From: CAZDQL01 sp964507325
Lineage (GTDB): Bacteria; Planctomycetota; UBA1135; GCA-002686595
NCBI GenBank assembly: GCA_964507325.1
Contig: CAZDQL010000158.1
Span: 1 to 8,782, forward strand
DNA: 8,782 bases
Direction: 5' to 3'
Part shown: positions 1 through 6,569 of the stretch, in pieces
How positions within the stretch are numbered: the first letter of the stretch is position 1
How the letters are laid out: each line of letters begins with the position of its first letter
Notes under the pieces: generated by a model
What the model was told of the DNA's origin: nothing
Database searches by the model: none
What the model saw: the letters and a program-made list of their open reading frames with translations, nothing else
Translations under genes and position numbers: made by a program

Positions 1-1
1 G

Positions 2-97
2 CTGGGACACGCCTCGATCGGCACCACCGAGGTCTACACTCACCTGGACGTGGAGCACGTGCGGGGGCTGCACCGCCTCTACCACCCCCGCGGGTGA
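2..97 (+). CDS. XerC/XerD-type tyrosine recombinase, C-terminal end (partial)
   Basis: The window opens inside this gene and shows only its last 31 codons, ending in TGA at 95-97. The visible peptide begins LGHASIGTTEVYTH. This is the last catalytic block of phage-integrase-family tyrosine recombinases: the LGH histidine (third visible residue) is the conserved H/W position, and the tyrosine of VYTH (twelfth visible residue) is the nucleophile that forms the 3'-phosphotyrosine with DNA. The ending LHRLYHPRG matches the short HPR-type tail of chromosomal XerC and XerD, which resolve chromosome dimers at dif together with FtsK. That tail argues for a housekeeping Xer protein over an integron or phage integrase. 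XerC and XerD cannot be told apart from 31 residues. The gene converges on the minus-strand gene that ends at 99, with one base between the stops and no hairpin terminator visible. Confidence 0.85.
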   Translation: MGHASIGTTEVYTHLDVEHVRGLHRLYHPRG

Positions 98-98
98 G

Positions 99-1478
99 CT
101 ACTCCCCCCCTCCTTCTCCTTCCGACTCCAGGGGCTCGCACTCCAGACCACGCCACAGGGTGGTGCAGCCTCCCTTGGTGGTCACGCCCCAGTGTCCGCC
201 CAGCGGGCGGCCCCGGACCCGAAAGAGGGCCGGCTCCCTCCCTCCCACCTCGACCAGGACCTCGTCCGCCAGGACGGAAACCTCGAAGGGGATCCAGGTG
301 CGCGGCTGCATGCGGGGTTCCAGGGGGCGGCGGGCCACGGCCCGCTCGGCCTCCGCGGCGCTCGGCTCGTGGACCCACAGGGTCACGCTCCCCTTGAGGT
401 CGACGTCCAGGAGCAGGTGATCGCCGTCCCCGCGACCGATCCGCAGGAACACCTGCGCCTGACCGAGCTTGTTGGGGAAGATGAAGAACTCCCCCCGGAT
501 CCGATGCGGCGTCGCAGGGGCTGGCGGGTGTACCCAGCAGGTGGCACCGGTCTTCGGGCGCGCGAGCTGGACCCACCCCTCGGGGTGGGGGGAGAAGGAG
601 GCGATCTCCTCCTCCCACGGCGGCTCCTGCTGCGCGAGCCAGATCCGCCATCCGCGATCCAGCTCGGCGAGGGGGATCACCTCGGAGAGGGCCTCGAGCA
701 GCTCCGATCCGGAGAGGCCGCGAGAGATGCGGGGCGTGAGCGCCTGCCATCCCTCCTCCTCGCCCAGTCGCTCATCGAGGTGTGCGAACAGCACCTCCAG
801 CAGGGCGCGGCGCTCGGCCTCTGCCAACTCGGACTCCGCATCCGTGAGCAGCTCCTCCAACAGGGGGGCGCGCCCCGCGGCCTCCAGCTCCTGAGCGAGG
901 AGGATCCGCGTGGAGAACCAGGGATCGGCGCTGCCCTCGAGCGCTCGACCGCAGCGCACCAACGCGCGGTCGGCGACCCAGGCCGCCAGGCCGTCGGCGA
1001 ACCAGGCGGGAGCCAGGAGCTCACCCCCGCTCGCCTCCCGCAGGGCCAGGCGCGCCACCTCGACGGCCACGCCCCTCAAGCTCCCCACGGGCGAACCCAC
1101 CCGGTTCAGGACGCGATCGCTCAGGACCGGCATCAACCGGACGTGCACCTGGCGCGATTCCCAATCCCCCCAGGCGGTGCGCCCCTCGGAGGCGCCGGAG
1201 CGGATCCCCTCCACCGCGTCGCGGAAATCCCGGCGCGTCTCGAAGGCGTTGAGGGTCAGGGGGATCTCCGGGGGCTCGGAGCCCAGGCCGATCCAGGCGC
1301 CGGCGATCTCCCAGGCGGCCTCCCCCACGTCGCGCAGCTCCTCGGCCAGGCGGTCCCCCGCCAGCTCGCTGTGGAACCAGCACACGGCGTGGAGGTGCTC
1401 CCCTTCGGCGAAGTGGTGGTCCTGGGAGGCCGCGTCGGGGGGCAGGGCGAAGAGGAGCAGCAGCGCGAGGGGGTTCAT
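99..1478 (-). CDS. Exported protein with degenerate peptidase-MA-like region and C-terminal LamG-like region
   Basis: A 459-residue protein with a probable secretion signal (residues 1-18, MNPLALLLLFALPPDAAS, hydrophobic but without a basic N-region). The ATG at 1478 is chosen because it places this segment at the N-terminus; an in-frame GTG at 1502 would add eight residues, and neither start has a clear ribosome binding site. Residues about 20-170 look like the peptidase-MA (gluzincin-like) fold: the segment PAWFADGLAAWV at 157-168 matches the P-x-W-hydrophobic-x-(E/D)-G-L-A-x-(Y/W) motif that follows the catalytic helix. The expected HExxH is absent; the equivalent helix (about 137-148) contains EVARLALRE, so a zinc peptidase activity is unlikely. 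Residues about 305-450 are strand-rich, with GEFFIF, VFLRIG and LLLDVDLKG segments, and resemble a LamG/DUF1080-like beta-sandwich. The fold assignments are inference from pattern only. It lies 56 bases downstream of the gene at 1535-2287 and probably shares its transcript. Its function is unknown. Confidence 0.8.
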   Translation of the reverse strand: MNPLALLLLFALPPDAASQDHHFAEGEHLHAVCWFHSELAGDRLAEELRDVGEAAWEIAGAWIGLGSEPPEIPLTLNAFETRRDFRDAVEGIRSGASEGRTAWGDWESRQVHVRLMPVLSDRVLNRVGSPVGSLRGVAVEVARLALREASGGELLAPAWFADGLAAWVADRALVRCGRALEGSADPWFSTRILLAQELEAAGRAPLLEELLTDAESELAEAERRALLEVLFAHLDERLGEEEGWQALTPRISRGLSGSELLEALSEVIPLAELDRGWRIWLAQQEPPWEEEIASFSPHPEGWVQLARPKTGATCWVHPPAPATPHRIRGEFFIFPNKLGQAQVFLRIGRGDGDHLLLDVDLKGSVTLWVHEPSAAEAERAVARRPLEPRMQPRTWIPFEVSVLADEVLVEVGGREPALFRVRGRPLGGHWGVTTKGGCTTLWRGLECEPLESEGEGGGE

Positions 1479-1534
1479 GGTCGTCGGTAGAGGTGGCCCC
1501 ACCCGCCCAGCGAGCGGCGCGGGGGTCGCTGAAC

Positions 1535-2287
1535 CTACGGCCCGGGGATCCCGGCGTCAGCGCGGATGACACCTTTCTGGTCGTCGCGCGGGTCGCCGGA
1601 GGTCGTGGATCGGACGATCGGGGCAGCAGGCATCGGCGGCGAGGCCCCCTCCCCGCTCCACGGCCGGCCCCCCGCGGCGGTCAGACCGGTCGCCACCGCG
1701 CGCAGATCCCGCCAGAGGACCCGGAAGCGGCGGTAGGCGGAGTCCGCGCCGGCGGCCACCTGAGCGCGCGGCCGCCCCTCGAGGGCCTCGACGCCGCGTT
1801 CGGTCACGACGAATCCGCTGTTGCGCTCGAAGCTCTCGTGCCACGAGACGAGCCGCCGCGGACGTCCCCCGATCGAGGTGTAGAGCTCCACGTGGCCCGC
1901 CCGCGGTGCGTGGTAGGCGATCGAATCCCCCCCCGCGCGTGAGAAGAGCCGGTCGATGCAGTGCAGGAGCGGATCCAGGCGCTCCCCCAGGATGCGCCTC
2001 TCCAGGAGGGGCGGACCCCCGAAGATCGGATCGGCGCTCCACACCAGCCACCCGTCCTCCCACAGGCCGAGGATCAGGTCGGAGCCCCCACTCCGGCGGC
2101 GCAGGATCGCGAAGCACGGCTCCTCGAGCGACTCGCCCCCCCGCTGGGCGTCGGACGGCCGGTCCAGGTCCGTCACCGAGAGGGCCGTCTGGGGCGGCAG
2201 AGGGGGCGCGGGTGAAACCGGGTCGCCCGAGGGGGCGGCGCAGGCGGCCGAGGCCAGGAGCGGGACACAGAGGTGGCGGGGCTTCAC
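1535..2287 (-). CDS. Small exported or lipoprotein-like protein of unknown function
   Basis: A 250-residue protein starting with GTG at 2287. The N-terminus MKPRHLCVPLLASAAC has a basic start and a short hydrophobic run ending in cysteine 16. This is compatible with a lipoprotein signal, although serine at -3 is a poor match to the usual L-A-G/A-C lipobox; cleavage by signal peptidase I is an alternative. A proline-rich linker (about 24-33) follows, then a compact region with alternating hydrophobic and charged residues (about 55-160, including LILGLWEDGWLVW and WHESFE). The last 35 or so residues are low in complexity and probably disordered. I do not recognise a named family. No Shine-Dalgarno sequence is evident. 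A competing minus-strand frame (1557-2405) is open but arginine- and glycine-rich without a signal, so I take it as a shadow. It precedes the exported protein at 99-1478 by 56 bases, and repeat copy A lies 36 bases upstream of its start. Confidence 0.72.
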   Translation of the reverse strand: MKPRHLCVPLLASAACAAPSGDPVSPAPPLPPQTALSVTDLDRPSDAQRGGESLEEPCFAILRRRSGGSDLILGLWEDGWLVWSADPIFGGPPLLERRILGERLDPLLHCIDRLFSRAGGDSIAYHAPRAGHVELYTSIGGRPRRLVSWHESFERNSGFVVTERGVEALEGRPRAQVAAGADSAYRRFRVLWRDLRAVATGLTAAGGRPWSGEGASPPMPAAPIVRSTTSGDPRDDQKGVIRADAGIPGP

Positions 2288-2323
2288 GCGGGGGCTGTCG
2301 GCAGCCGCGGCGTGCAGAGTTGA

Positions 2324-2542
2324 CTGAACTGCCCCCCTTCAGTGTGCATCCCCGACTTCGGCCTCTCGACCGCCGCAGTCGGACCCCCCTTCTTGACTGC
2401 CCCAAGGCAGTCGTCCGCCCGCCTCCGGACCCTCACCGCTCCCGGGGGGCCTGCTACAGCGGCAGGGCACTCCAAGCCCTTGCTGGCAAAGGTGCTACGG
2501 CGATCAGTCCCGGGCAATGCCCACTGAAGGGCGGCAGTTCAG
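2324..2542. repeat. 219-bp repeat with inverted ends, copy A
   Basis: The left end (2324-2349) and the reverse complement of the right end (2517-2542) agree at 24 of 26 positions by eye, beginning CTGAACTGCC. The interior is related to copy B at 6689-6907 in the same orientation. From about 2446 to the right end I count roughly four-fifths identity, including an identical 19-base block (2485-2503, GGCAAAGGTGCTACGGCGA). The left half is more diverged but still alignable just inside the left end (2347-2375). It fills the gap between uvrC and the next minus-strand gene and overlaps the uvrC stop codon. No open frame is conserved between the copies and no clear target duplication is visible. The size, inverted ends and intergenic placement fit a non-autonomous mobile element (MITE-like), but a conserved regulatory RNA or DNA element is possible. 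Confidence 0.82.
2395..2412. repeat. Perfect 7-bp hairpin inside repeat copy A
   Basis: GACTGCC-CCAA-GGCAGTC is a perfect 7-bp inverted repeat with a four-base loop. It repeats the ACTGCC motif found in the inverted ends of the same element (2328-2333 and, inverted, 2533-2538). No T-run follows on either strand, so it is not a standard terminator. Copy B has no equally perfect hairpin at the matching place. Confidence 0.6.
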
Positions 2543-4386
2543 CCCGTCCTCCCCTCGCCCCGCAGGTGCTCGGCGATGGTGCGCGCCAGGGCGGCCGAGA
2601 TCCCCTCGGCCCCGGCCAGCTCCTCCACGCTCGCGGCGCGCACCCCGGCCAGGCTGCCGAAGCGCCGCAGCAGCGCCTTGCGTCGCACCGGGCCCACGCC
2701 GGGGATGGCGTCCAGCCGGCTGCGTATCCGCCCGCGCTCCTTGCGGTGGTACGTGATGGCGAAGCGGTGCGCCTCGTCGCGGATGCGCTCCAGCAGGTGG
2801 CGGGCGGCGGAGTGGCGCTGGAGCTCGATCGGAGCGGCGCGACCCGGCAGGTGCACGCGCTCCTCGCTGGCCGCCTTGCGCCTCCCCGCGGCGCGCTGCT
2901 CCGGTCTCGCCTTGGCCAGGGCCGCCACGGCCACGTGCCACGCCCCCGCCTCGGCGCGCGCCTCGAGCGCCTTGGCGAGCTGTCCCTCGCCGCCGTCGAC
3001 CACCAACAGGTCCGGCAGGTCCCCCTCGCGCACACCGCGCCGCAGGGAGCGCAGGACCACCTCGCGCAGGGCGGCGAAGTCGTCCTGCCCCTCCACCCCG
3101 CGCACCTTGAAGCGCCGGTACCCGGCCCGGTCGGCGTGCCCGCGCCGGAAGCGCACGCGGCTGGCGACGACACTCGTGCCCTGCAGGTTGGAGACGTCGA
3201 AGCAGTCGATCACCTCGGCGCCCCCGTCCAGGTCGAGCAACTCCACCAGGGCGGCCAGGGCCTCCACGTCGCGGGCGGCCTCGGCGCCGCGGCGCGCCAG
3301 CTCCTGGCGCGCGTTCTCCCCCGCCAGGTCGAGGGTGCGCCGGCGGTCCCCGCGGGCGGGCACCACCAGCTTGACGTCGGAGCCCCAGGCGCGCTCCAGG
3401 AGCTCCCCTTCGGCGGGGGGGCAGGGGAGCACGATCTCCACCGGCACCTCGCGCCGCCCCGCCCCGTAGAGGGCGGTCAGGACGGAGTGCAGGAGCTCCT
3501 CGTCGGGGAGGCTGGAGCGGAAGTGGTGGGAGCGGCTCTCGGTCAGTCGCCCCTCGCGAAAGGCCAGCCGGTGGACCAGGGCGTCCTCCCCGCGGCGCGC
3601 CAGGCCGAGGACGTCCCGGTCGACGCGATCGCGGGGACGCACCCCCTGCCCCTCGACGGTGCGCCGCAGGGCGGCCAACCGGTCGCGCCAGCTGGCGGCG
3701 CGCTCGTACTCCAGCTCGCGGGAAGCGCGCCGCATGCGGCTCTCCAGATCGCGCTCCAATTCGGCCACGTCCCCCGAGAGGATGCGCGCGGCGCGCGCCA
3801 CCAGGCGCTCGTACTCCGCTTCGTCCACCAGCCCGACGCAGGGGGCGCAGCAGAGGCCGATCTGGTGCTTCAGGCAGGGACGGCTGCGGTGGTTCATGAC
3901 CGAGTCGGGACAGTCGCGCAGGGGCACGACCCGGTGCATGTCCTGCAGGGTGCGGCGCACGGCGTAGGACGAGGCGAAGGGCCCGAAGAAGCGGCTGCGC
4001 CCCCCCGGCTTGCCCTGCTTGGGACGGTGCGCGCGCACCAGCTTGAAGCGCGGGAAGCGCTCGGCGTGGTCGAGGCGGATCATCAGGAAGGACTTGTCGT
4101 CCTTGAGCCGCACGTTGTGGGGCGGCTTGTGCTGCTTGATCAGGGAGTCCTCGAGCAGCAGCGCCTCCTGCTCGGTGCGGGTGACCACCGTCTCCACCCG
4201 CGCCGCGTCGCGCTCCAGGAAGCCGATGTTCAAGCGCCCGTCCCCGCCGGGGCGCCGGTAGCTCGCCAGGCGCGCCCGCAGGTCGCGCGCCTTGCCGACG
4301 TAGAGGACCCGCTCCTGGGCGTCGCGGAAGAGGTAGACGCCGGGGCGCGTGGGGACCCCCTCCAAGCCCCAGCGCAGTCCGTCCAT
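2539..4386 (-). CDS. uvrC: UvrABC excinuclease subunit C (nucleotide excision repair endonuclease)
   Basis: UvrC joins the UvrB-DNA pre-incision complex and cuts the damaged strand on both sides of the lesion. The 615-residue product has the full family layout. The GIY-YIG nuclease (about 12-95) makes the 3' cut and contains GVYLF, LYVGKARDLRARL and catalytic glutamate 79 in LLLEDSLIK. A cysteine-rich segment follows (RDC...RPCLKHQIGLCCAPC), the region reported to bind an iron-sulfur cluster in E. coli UvrC. Next come a UVR UvrB-binding motif (ELEYERAASWRDRLAALRR), an RNase H-like nuclease for the 5' cut with the aspartates of CFDVSN and VVDGGEGQL and the histidine of DEAHRFA, and a helix-hairpin-helix tail (IPGVGPVRRKALL). 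The ATG at 4386 fits the family start. A frame open to 4530 only reads through the neighbouring palindrome. The stop TGA (2541-2539) lies within the end of repeat copy A. Confidence 0.97.
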   Translation of the reverse strand: MDGLRWGLEGVPTRPGVYLFRDAQERVLYVGKARDLRARLASYRRPGGDGRLNIGFLERDAARVETVVTRTEQEALLLEDSLIKQHKPPHNVRLKDDKSFLMIRLDHAERFPRFKLVRAHRPKQGKPGGRSRFFGPFASSYAVRRTLQDMHRVVPLRDCPDSVMNHRSRPCLKHQIGLCCAPCVGLVDEAEYERLVARAARILSGDVAELERDLESRMRRASRELEYERAASWRDRLAALRRTVEGQGVRPRDRVDRDVLGLARRGEDALVHRLAFREGRLTESRSHHFRSSLPDEELLHSVLTALYGAGRREVPVEIVLPCPPAEGELLERAWGSDVKLVVPARGDRRRTLDLAGENARQELARRGAEAARDVEALAALVELLDLDGGAEVIDCFDVSNLQGTSVVASRVRFRRGHADRAGYRRFKVRGVEGQDDFAALREVVLRSLRRGVREGDLPDLLVVDGGEGQLAKALEARAEAGAWHVAVAALAKARPEQRAAGRRKAASEERVHLPGRAAPIELQRHSAARHLLERIRDEAHRFAITYHRKERGRIRSRLDAIPGVGPVRRKALLRRFGSLAGVRAASVEELAGAEGISAALARTIAEHLRGEGRTG

Positions 4387-4388
4387 CC

Positions 4389-4554
4389 CTAGTGTCCTGT
4401 CCCCGAAGTTCGTGTGCACCTGCCGGCCCCTCGTGGCTCCTGGCGGCGTTGCGCCCTCGTCAACGCAGCTTCGGCTGCGCCCTCCTCGGCGCGCCTTGCC
4501 AGGAACCACGAGGGGCCGGCAGGTGCACACGAACTTCGGGGACAGGACAACTAG
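4389..4554. mobile_element. 158-bp palindromic element (MITE- or REP-like) between uvrB and uvrC, flanked by CTAG
   Basis: Two 52-base arms (4393-4444 and 4498-4549) are complementary at 51 of 52 positions. The middle pairs loosely and closes with a perfect apical stem CGCAGC-TTCG-GCTGCG (4464-4479) at the exact centre, so the whole element forms one long hairpin. The ends read TGTCCTGTCCCCGAAG inward. CTAG stands immediately on both sides (4389-4392 and 4551-4554) and is a candidate 4-bp target duplication; IS5-group elements are known to duplicate YTAR-type targets. The second CTAG contains the uvrB stop. Removing the element and one CTAG leaves uvrB TAG, then GG, then the uvrC ATG. There is no open frame of its own, so mobilisation would need a transposase elsewhere (IS5-type, or a REP-associated tyrosine transposase). 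A purely regulatory hairpin is the alternative. Confidence 0.85.
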
Positions 4555-6569
4555 CGCACCAGCTCCAACGCCTCGAGCTCCGACAGCCGGTCGCGCAGGG
4601 TGGCCGCCTCTTCGAAGCGCAACTCCTCGGCGGCGAGCAGCATGTCCGCCCGCAGCCGCTCGATCTCGCCGCGCAGGCGCTCCGGCGACCAGCCCTGCGC
4701 CTCCTCCGCGACCCGCTGCGCGCCGCCGTCGGGGAGCTCGGGAACGGCGGGGTAGTCCATCTCGTACAGCGCCTCCAGGGAGTCCCGCACCGGCTTGACG
4801 ATGGTGCGCGGGACGATCCCCTGCTCGGCGTTGTGGGCCTCCTGCACCGCGCGCCGCCGGTGGACCTCGTCGAGGCAGGCCTGCATCGAAGCGGTCACCC
4901 GGTCGGCGAAAAAGATCACGCGCCCCTGGGCGTTGCGCGCCGCGCGCCCACAGGTCTGCACCAGGCTCGAGGTGGAGCGCAGGAAGCCCTCCTTGTCCGC
5001 GTCGAGGATCGCCACCAGGGCCACCTCCGGCAGGTCGAGCCCCTCTCGCAGCAGGTTGATCCCCACCAGCACGTCGAACTCCCCCAGGCGCAGGTCGCGC
5101 AGGATGGCGGAGCGCTCGATGGTGTCGATCTCGGAGTGCAGGTAGCGCACGCGCACCCCCAGCTCGGCGTAGTAGGTGGTGAGCTCCTCCGCCGAGCGCT
5201 TGGTGAGGGTCGTCACCAGGACGCGCCAGCCGCCGCGCACGGTGCGCCGGATCTCCGCCAGCAGGTCGTCGACCTGACTGCCGGCGGGACGCACCTCGAC
5301 CTGGGGGTCGAGCAGCCCCGTGGGGCGCACGATCTGCTCCACGACCTGCTCGCGCGAGTGCTCCAGCTCGTAGGTGGAGGGGGTGGCCGAGACGTAGACC
5401 GTCTGGTGCACGAGCTGCTCGAACTCCTCGAAGCGCAGCGGCCGGTTGTCGAGGGCGCTGGGCAGGCGGAAGCCGTGCTCCACCAGCGTCTCCTTGCGCG
5501 CCCGGTCACCGCGGTACATCCCCCCCACCTGGGGCACCGAGACGTGGCTCTCGTCGACGAAGAGCACCCAGTCCCGGGGGAAGTAGTTGAGCAGGGTGTA
5601 GGGAGGCTCCCCCGGCTCACGCCCGTCCATGAAGCGCGAGTAGTTCTCGATGCCGCTGCACACCCCGGTGGTGCGCAGCATCTCCAGGTCGTAGCGCGTG
5701 CGCTGCTCCAGGCGCTGGGCCTCGAGCAGCTGGCCGCTGCCGCGCAGCAGCTCGAGGCGCTCCACCAGCTCCTCCTCGATCAGGGGCAGGGCGCGCTCCA
5801 AGCGCTCGGCGGGGGTGACGTAGTGGTTGGCGGGGTAGAGGATCACCCGCTCGCAATCCCCCAGCACCTCCCCCAGCAGGGGATTGACCTCGGTGATCGC
5901 CTCGATCTCGTCGCCGAAGAGCTCGACGCGCACCACCCGCGCATCCTCGTAGGCGGGGAAGATCTCGACCACGTCCCCCCGTACGCGGAAGCCGCCGCGG
6001 CGGAAGTCGATGTGATTGCGGGCGTACTGCATGCGCGTCAGGCGCCGCAGCAGGTCGTCGCGCTCGATCTCCTGCCCCACCCGCAGCTCGAGGGACATCT
6101 GGCTGTAGTTGGAGGGGGAGCCCAGCCCGTAGATGCAGGAGACCGAGGCCACGATGATCGTGTCACGGCGGTCGAGCAGGGAGCGGGTGGCGCTGTTGCG
6201 CAGGCGCTCGATGTTCTCGTTGCGGCTGGCGTCCTTCTCGATGTAGGTGTCGGTGGAGGGGACGTAGGCCTCCGGCTGATAGTAGTCGTAGTAGCTGACG
6301 AAGTACTCGACGGCGTTGTGGGGGAAGAGCTCGCGGAACTCCGCGTAGAGCTGCGCCGCCAAGGTCTTGTTGGGCGAGAGCACCAAGGCCGGCCGGCCGA
6401 TCTGGGAGATCACCGAGGCCATGGTGTAGGTCTTCCCCGAACCGGTGATCCCGAGCAGGGTCTGGTGTCGCTCGCGGGCGGCCAGCCCCGCGAGCAGGCG
6501 CTCGATCGCCGCCGGCTGGTGACCGGTGGGCTCGAAGGGGCAGACCAGCTCGAAGGGGCGGGAGGACAT
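4551..6569 (-). CDS. uvrB: UvrABC excinuclease subunit B (damage-verifying helicase)
   Basis: UvrB is loaded onto damaged DNA by UvrA, verifies the lesion with its beta-hairpin and recruits UvrC. The product is 672 residues, essentially the length of E. coli UvrB. Visible motifs in order: Walker A GITGSGKT (40-47); the damage-probing beta-hairpin region FVSYYDYYQPEAYVPSTDTY (from residue 90); the DEAD-type box VDESHVSVPQVGGMYRGDR; NLLREGLDLPEVALVAILDA with DKEGFLRS (motif V); QTCGRAARNAQGRVI (motif VI); and a C-terminal UVR motif (LRFEEAATLRDRLSELEALEL) that contacts UvrC. The ATG at 6569 gives the family N-terminus MSSRPFELVCPFEPTGHQP; the frame extends upstream to a GTG at 6632, but those 21 residues are not family-like. 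No Shine-Dalgarno sequence or LexA-type box is evident upstream. It is first in the minus-strand order uvrB-uvrC and is separated from uvrC by the palindromic element. Confidence 0.97.
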   Translation of the reverse strand: MSSRPFELVCPFEPTGHQPAAIERLLAGLAARERHQTLLGITGSGKTYTMASVISQIGRPALVLSPNKTLAAQLYAEFRELFPHNAVEYFVSYYDYYQPEAYVPSTDTYIEKDASRNENIERLRNSATRSLLDRRDTIIVASVSCIYGLGSPSNYSQMSLELRVGQEIERDDLLRRLTRMQYARNHIDFRRGGFRVRGDVVEIFPAYEDARVVRVELFGDEIEAITEVNPLLGEVLGDCERVILYPANHYVTPAERLERALPLIEEELVERLELLRGSGQLLEAQRLEQRTRYDLEMLRTTGVCSGIENYSRFMDGREPGEPPYTLLNYFPRDWVLFVDESHVSVPQVGGMYRGDRARKETLVEHGFRLPSALDNRPLRFEEFEQLVHQTVYVSATPSTYELEHSREQVVEQIVRPTGLLDPQVEVRPAGSQVDDLLAEIRRTVRGGWRVLVTTLTKRSAEELTTYYAELGVRVRYLHSEIDTIERSAILRDLRLGEFDVLVGINLLREGLDLPEVALVAILDADKEGFLRSTSSLVQTCGRAARNAQGRVIFFADRVTASMQACLDEVHRRRAVQEAHNAEQGIVPRTIVKPVRDSLEALYEMDYPAVPELPDGGAQRVAEEAQGWSPERLRGEIERLRADMLLAAEELRFEEAATLRDRLSELEALELVR

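Noticed and set aside
1557..2405. Alternative 282-codon minus-strand frame overlapping the gene at 1535-2287
   Set aside because: The product is dominated by arginine, glycine and proline, has no signal segment and would begin inside repeat copy A. The chosen frame has a signal sequence and mixed composition.
2324..2542. A small protein encoded by the 219-bp repeat
   Set aside because: Short open frames cross both copies, but matching peptide stretches fall in different frames and break at different places, so the DNA and not a protein is conserved.
1906..4392. 828-codon plus-strand open frame opposite uvrC
   Set aside because: It is antisense to a clearly recognisable UvrC. Its product is low in complexity and rich in alanine, glycine, proline and arginine, as expected of a GC-rich shadow frame.
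4387..4530. A 48-residue N-terminal extension of UvrC starting at 4530
   Set aside because: These codons read through the palindromic element. The family N-terminus begins at the ATG at 4386, just before the GIY-YIG domain.
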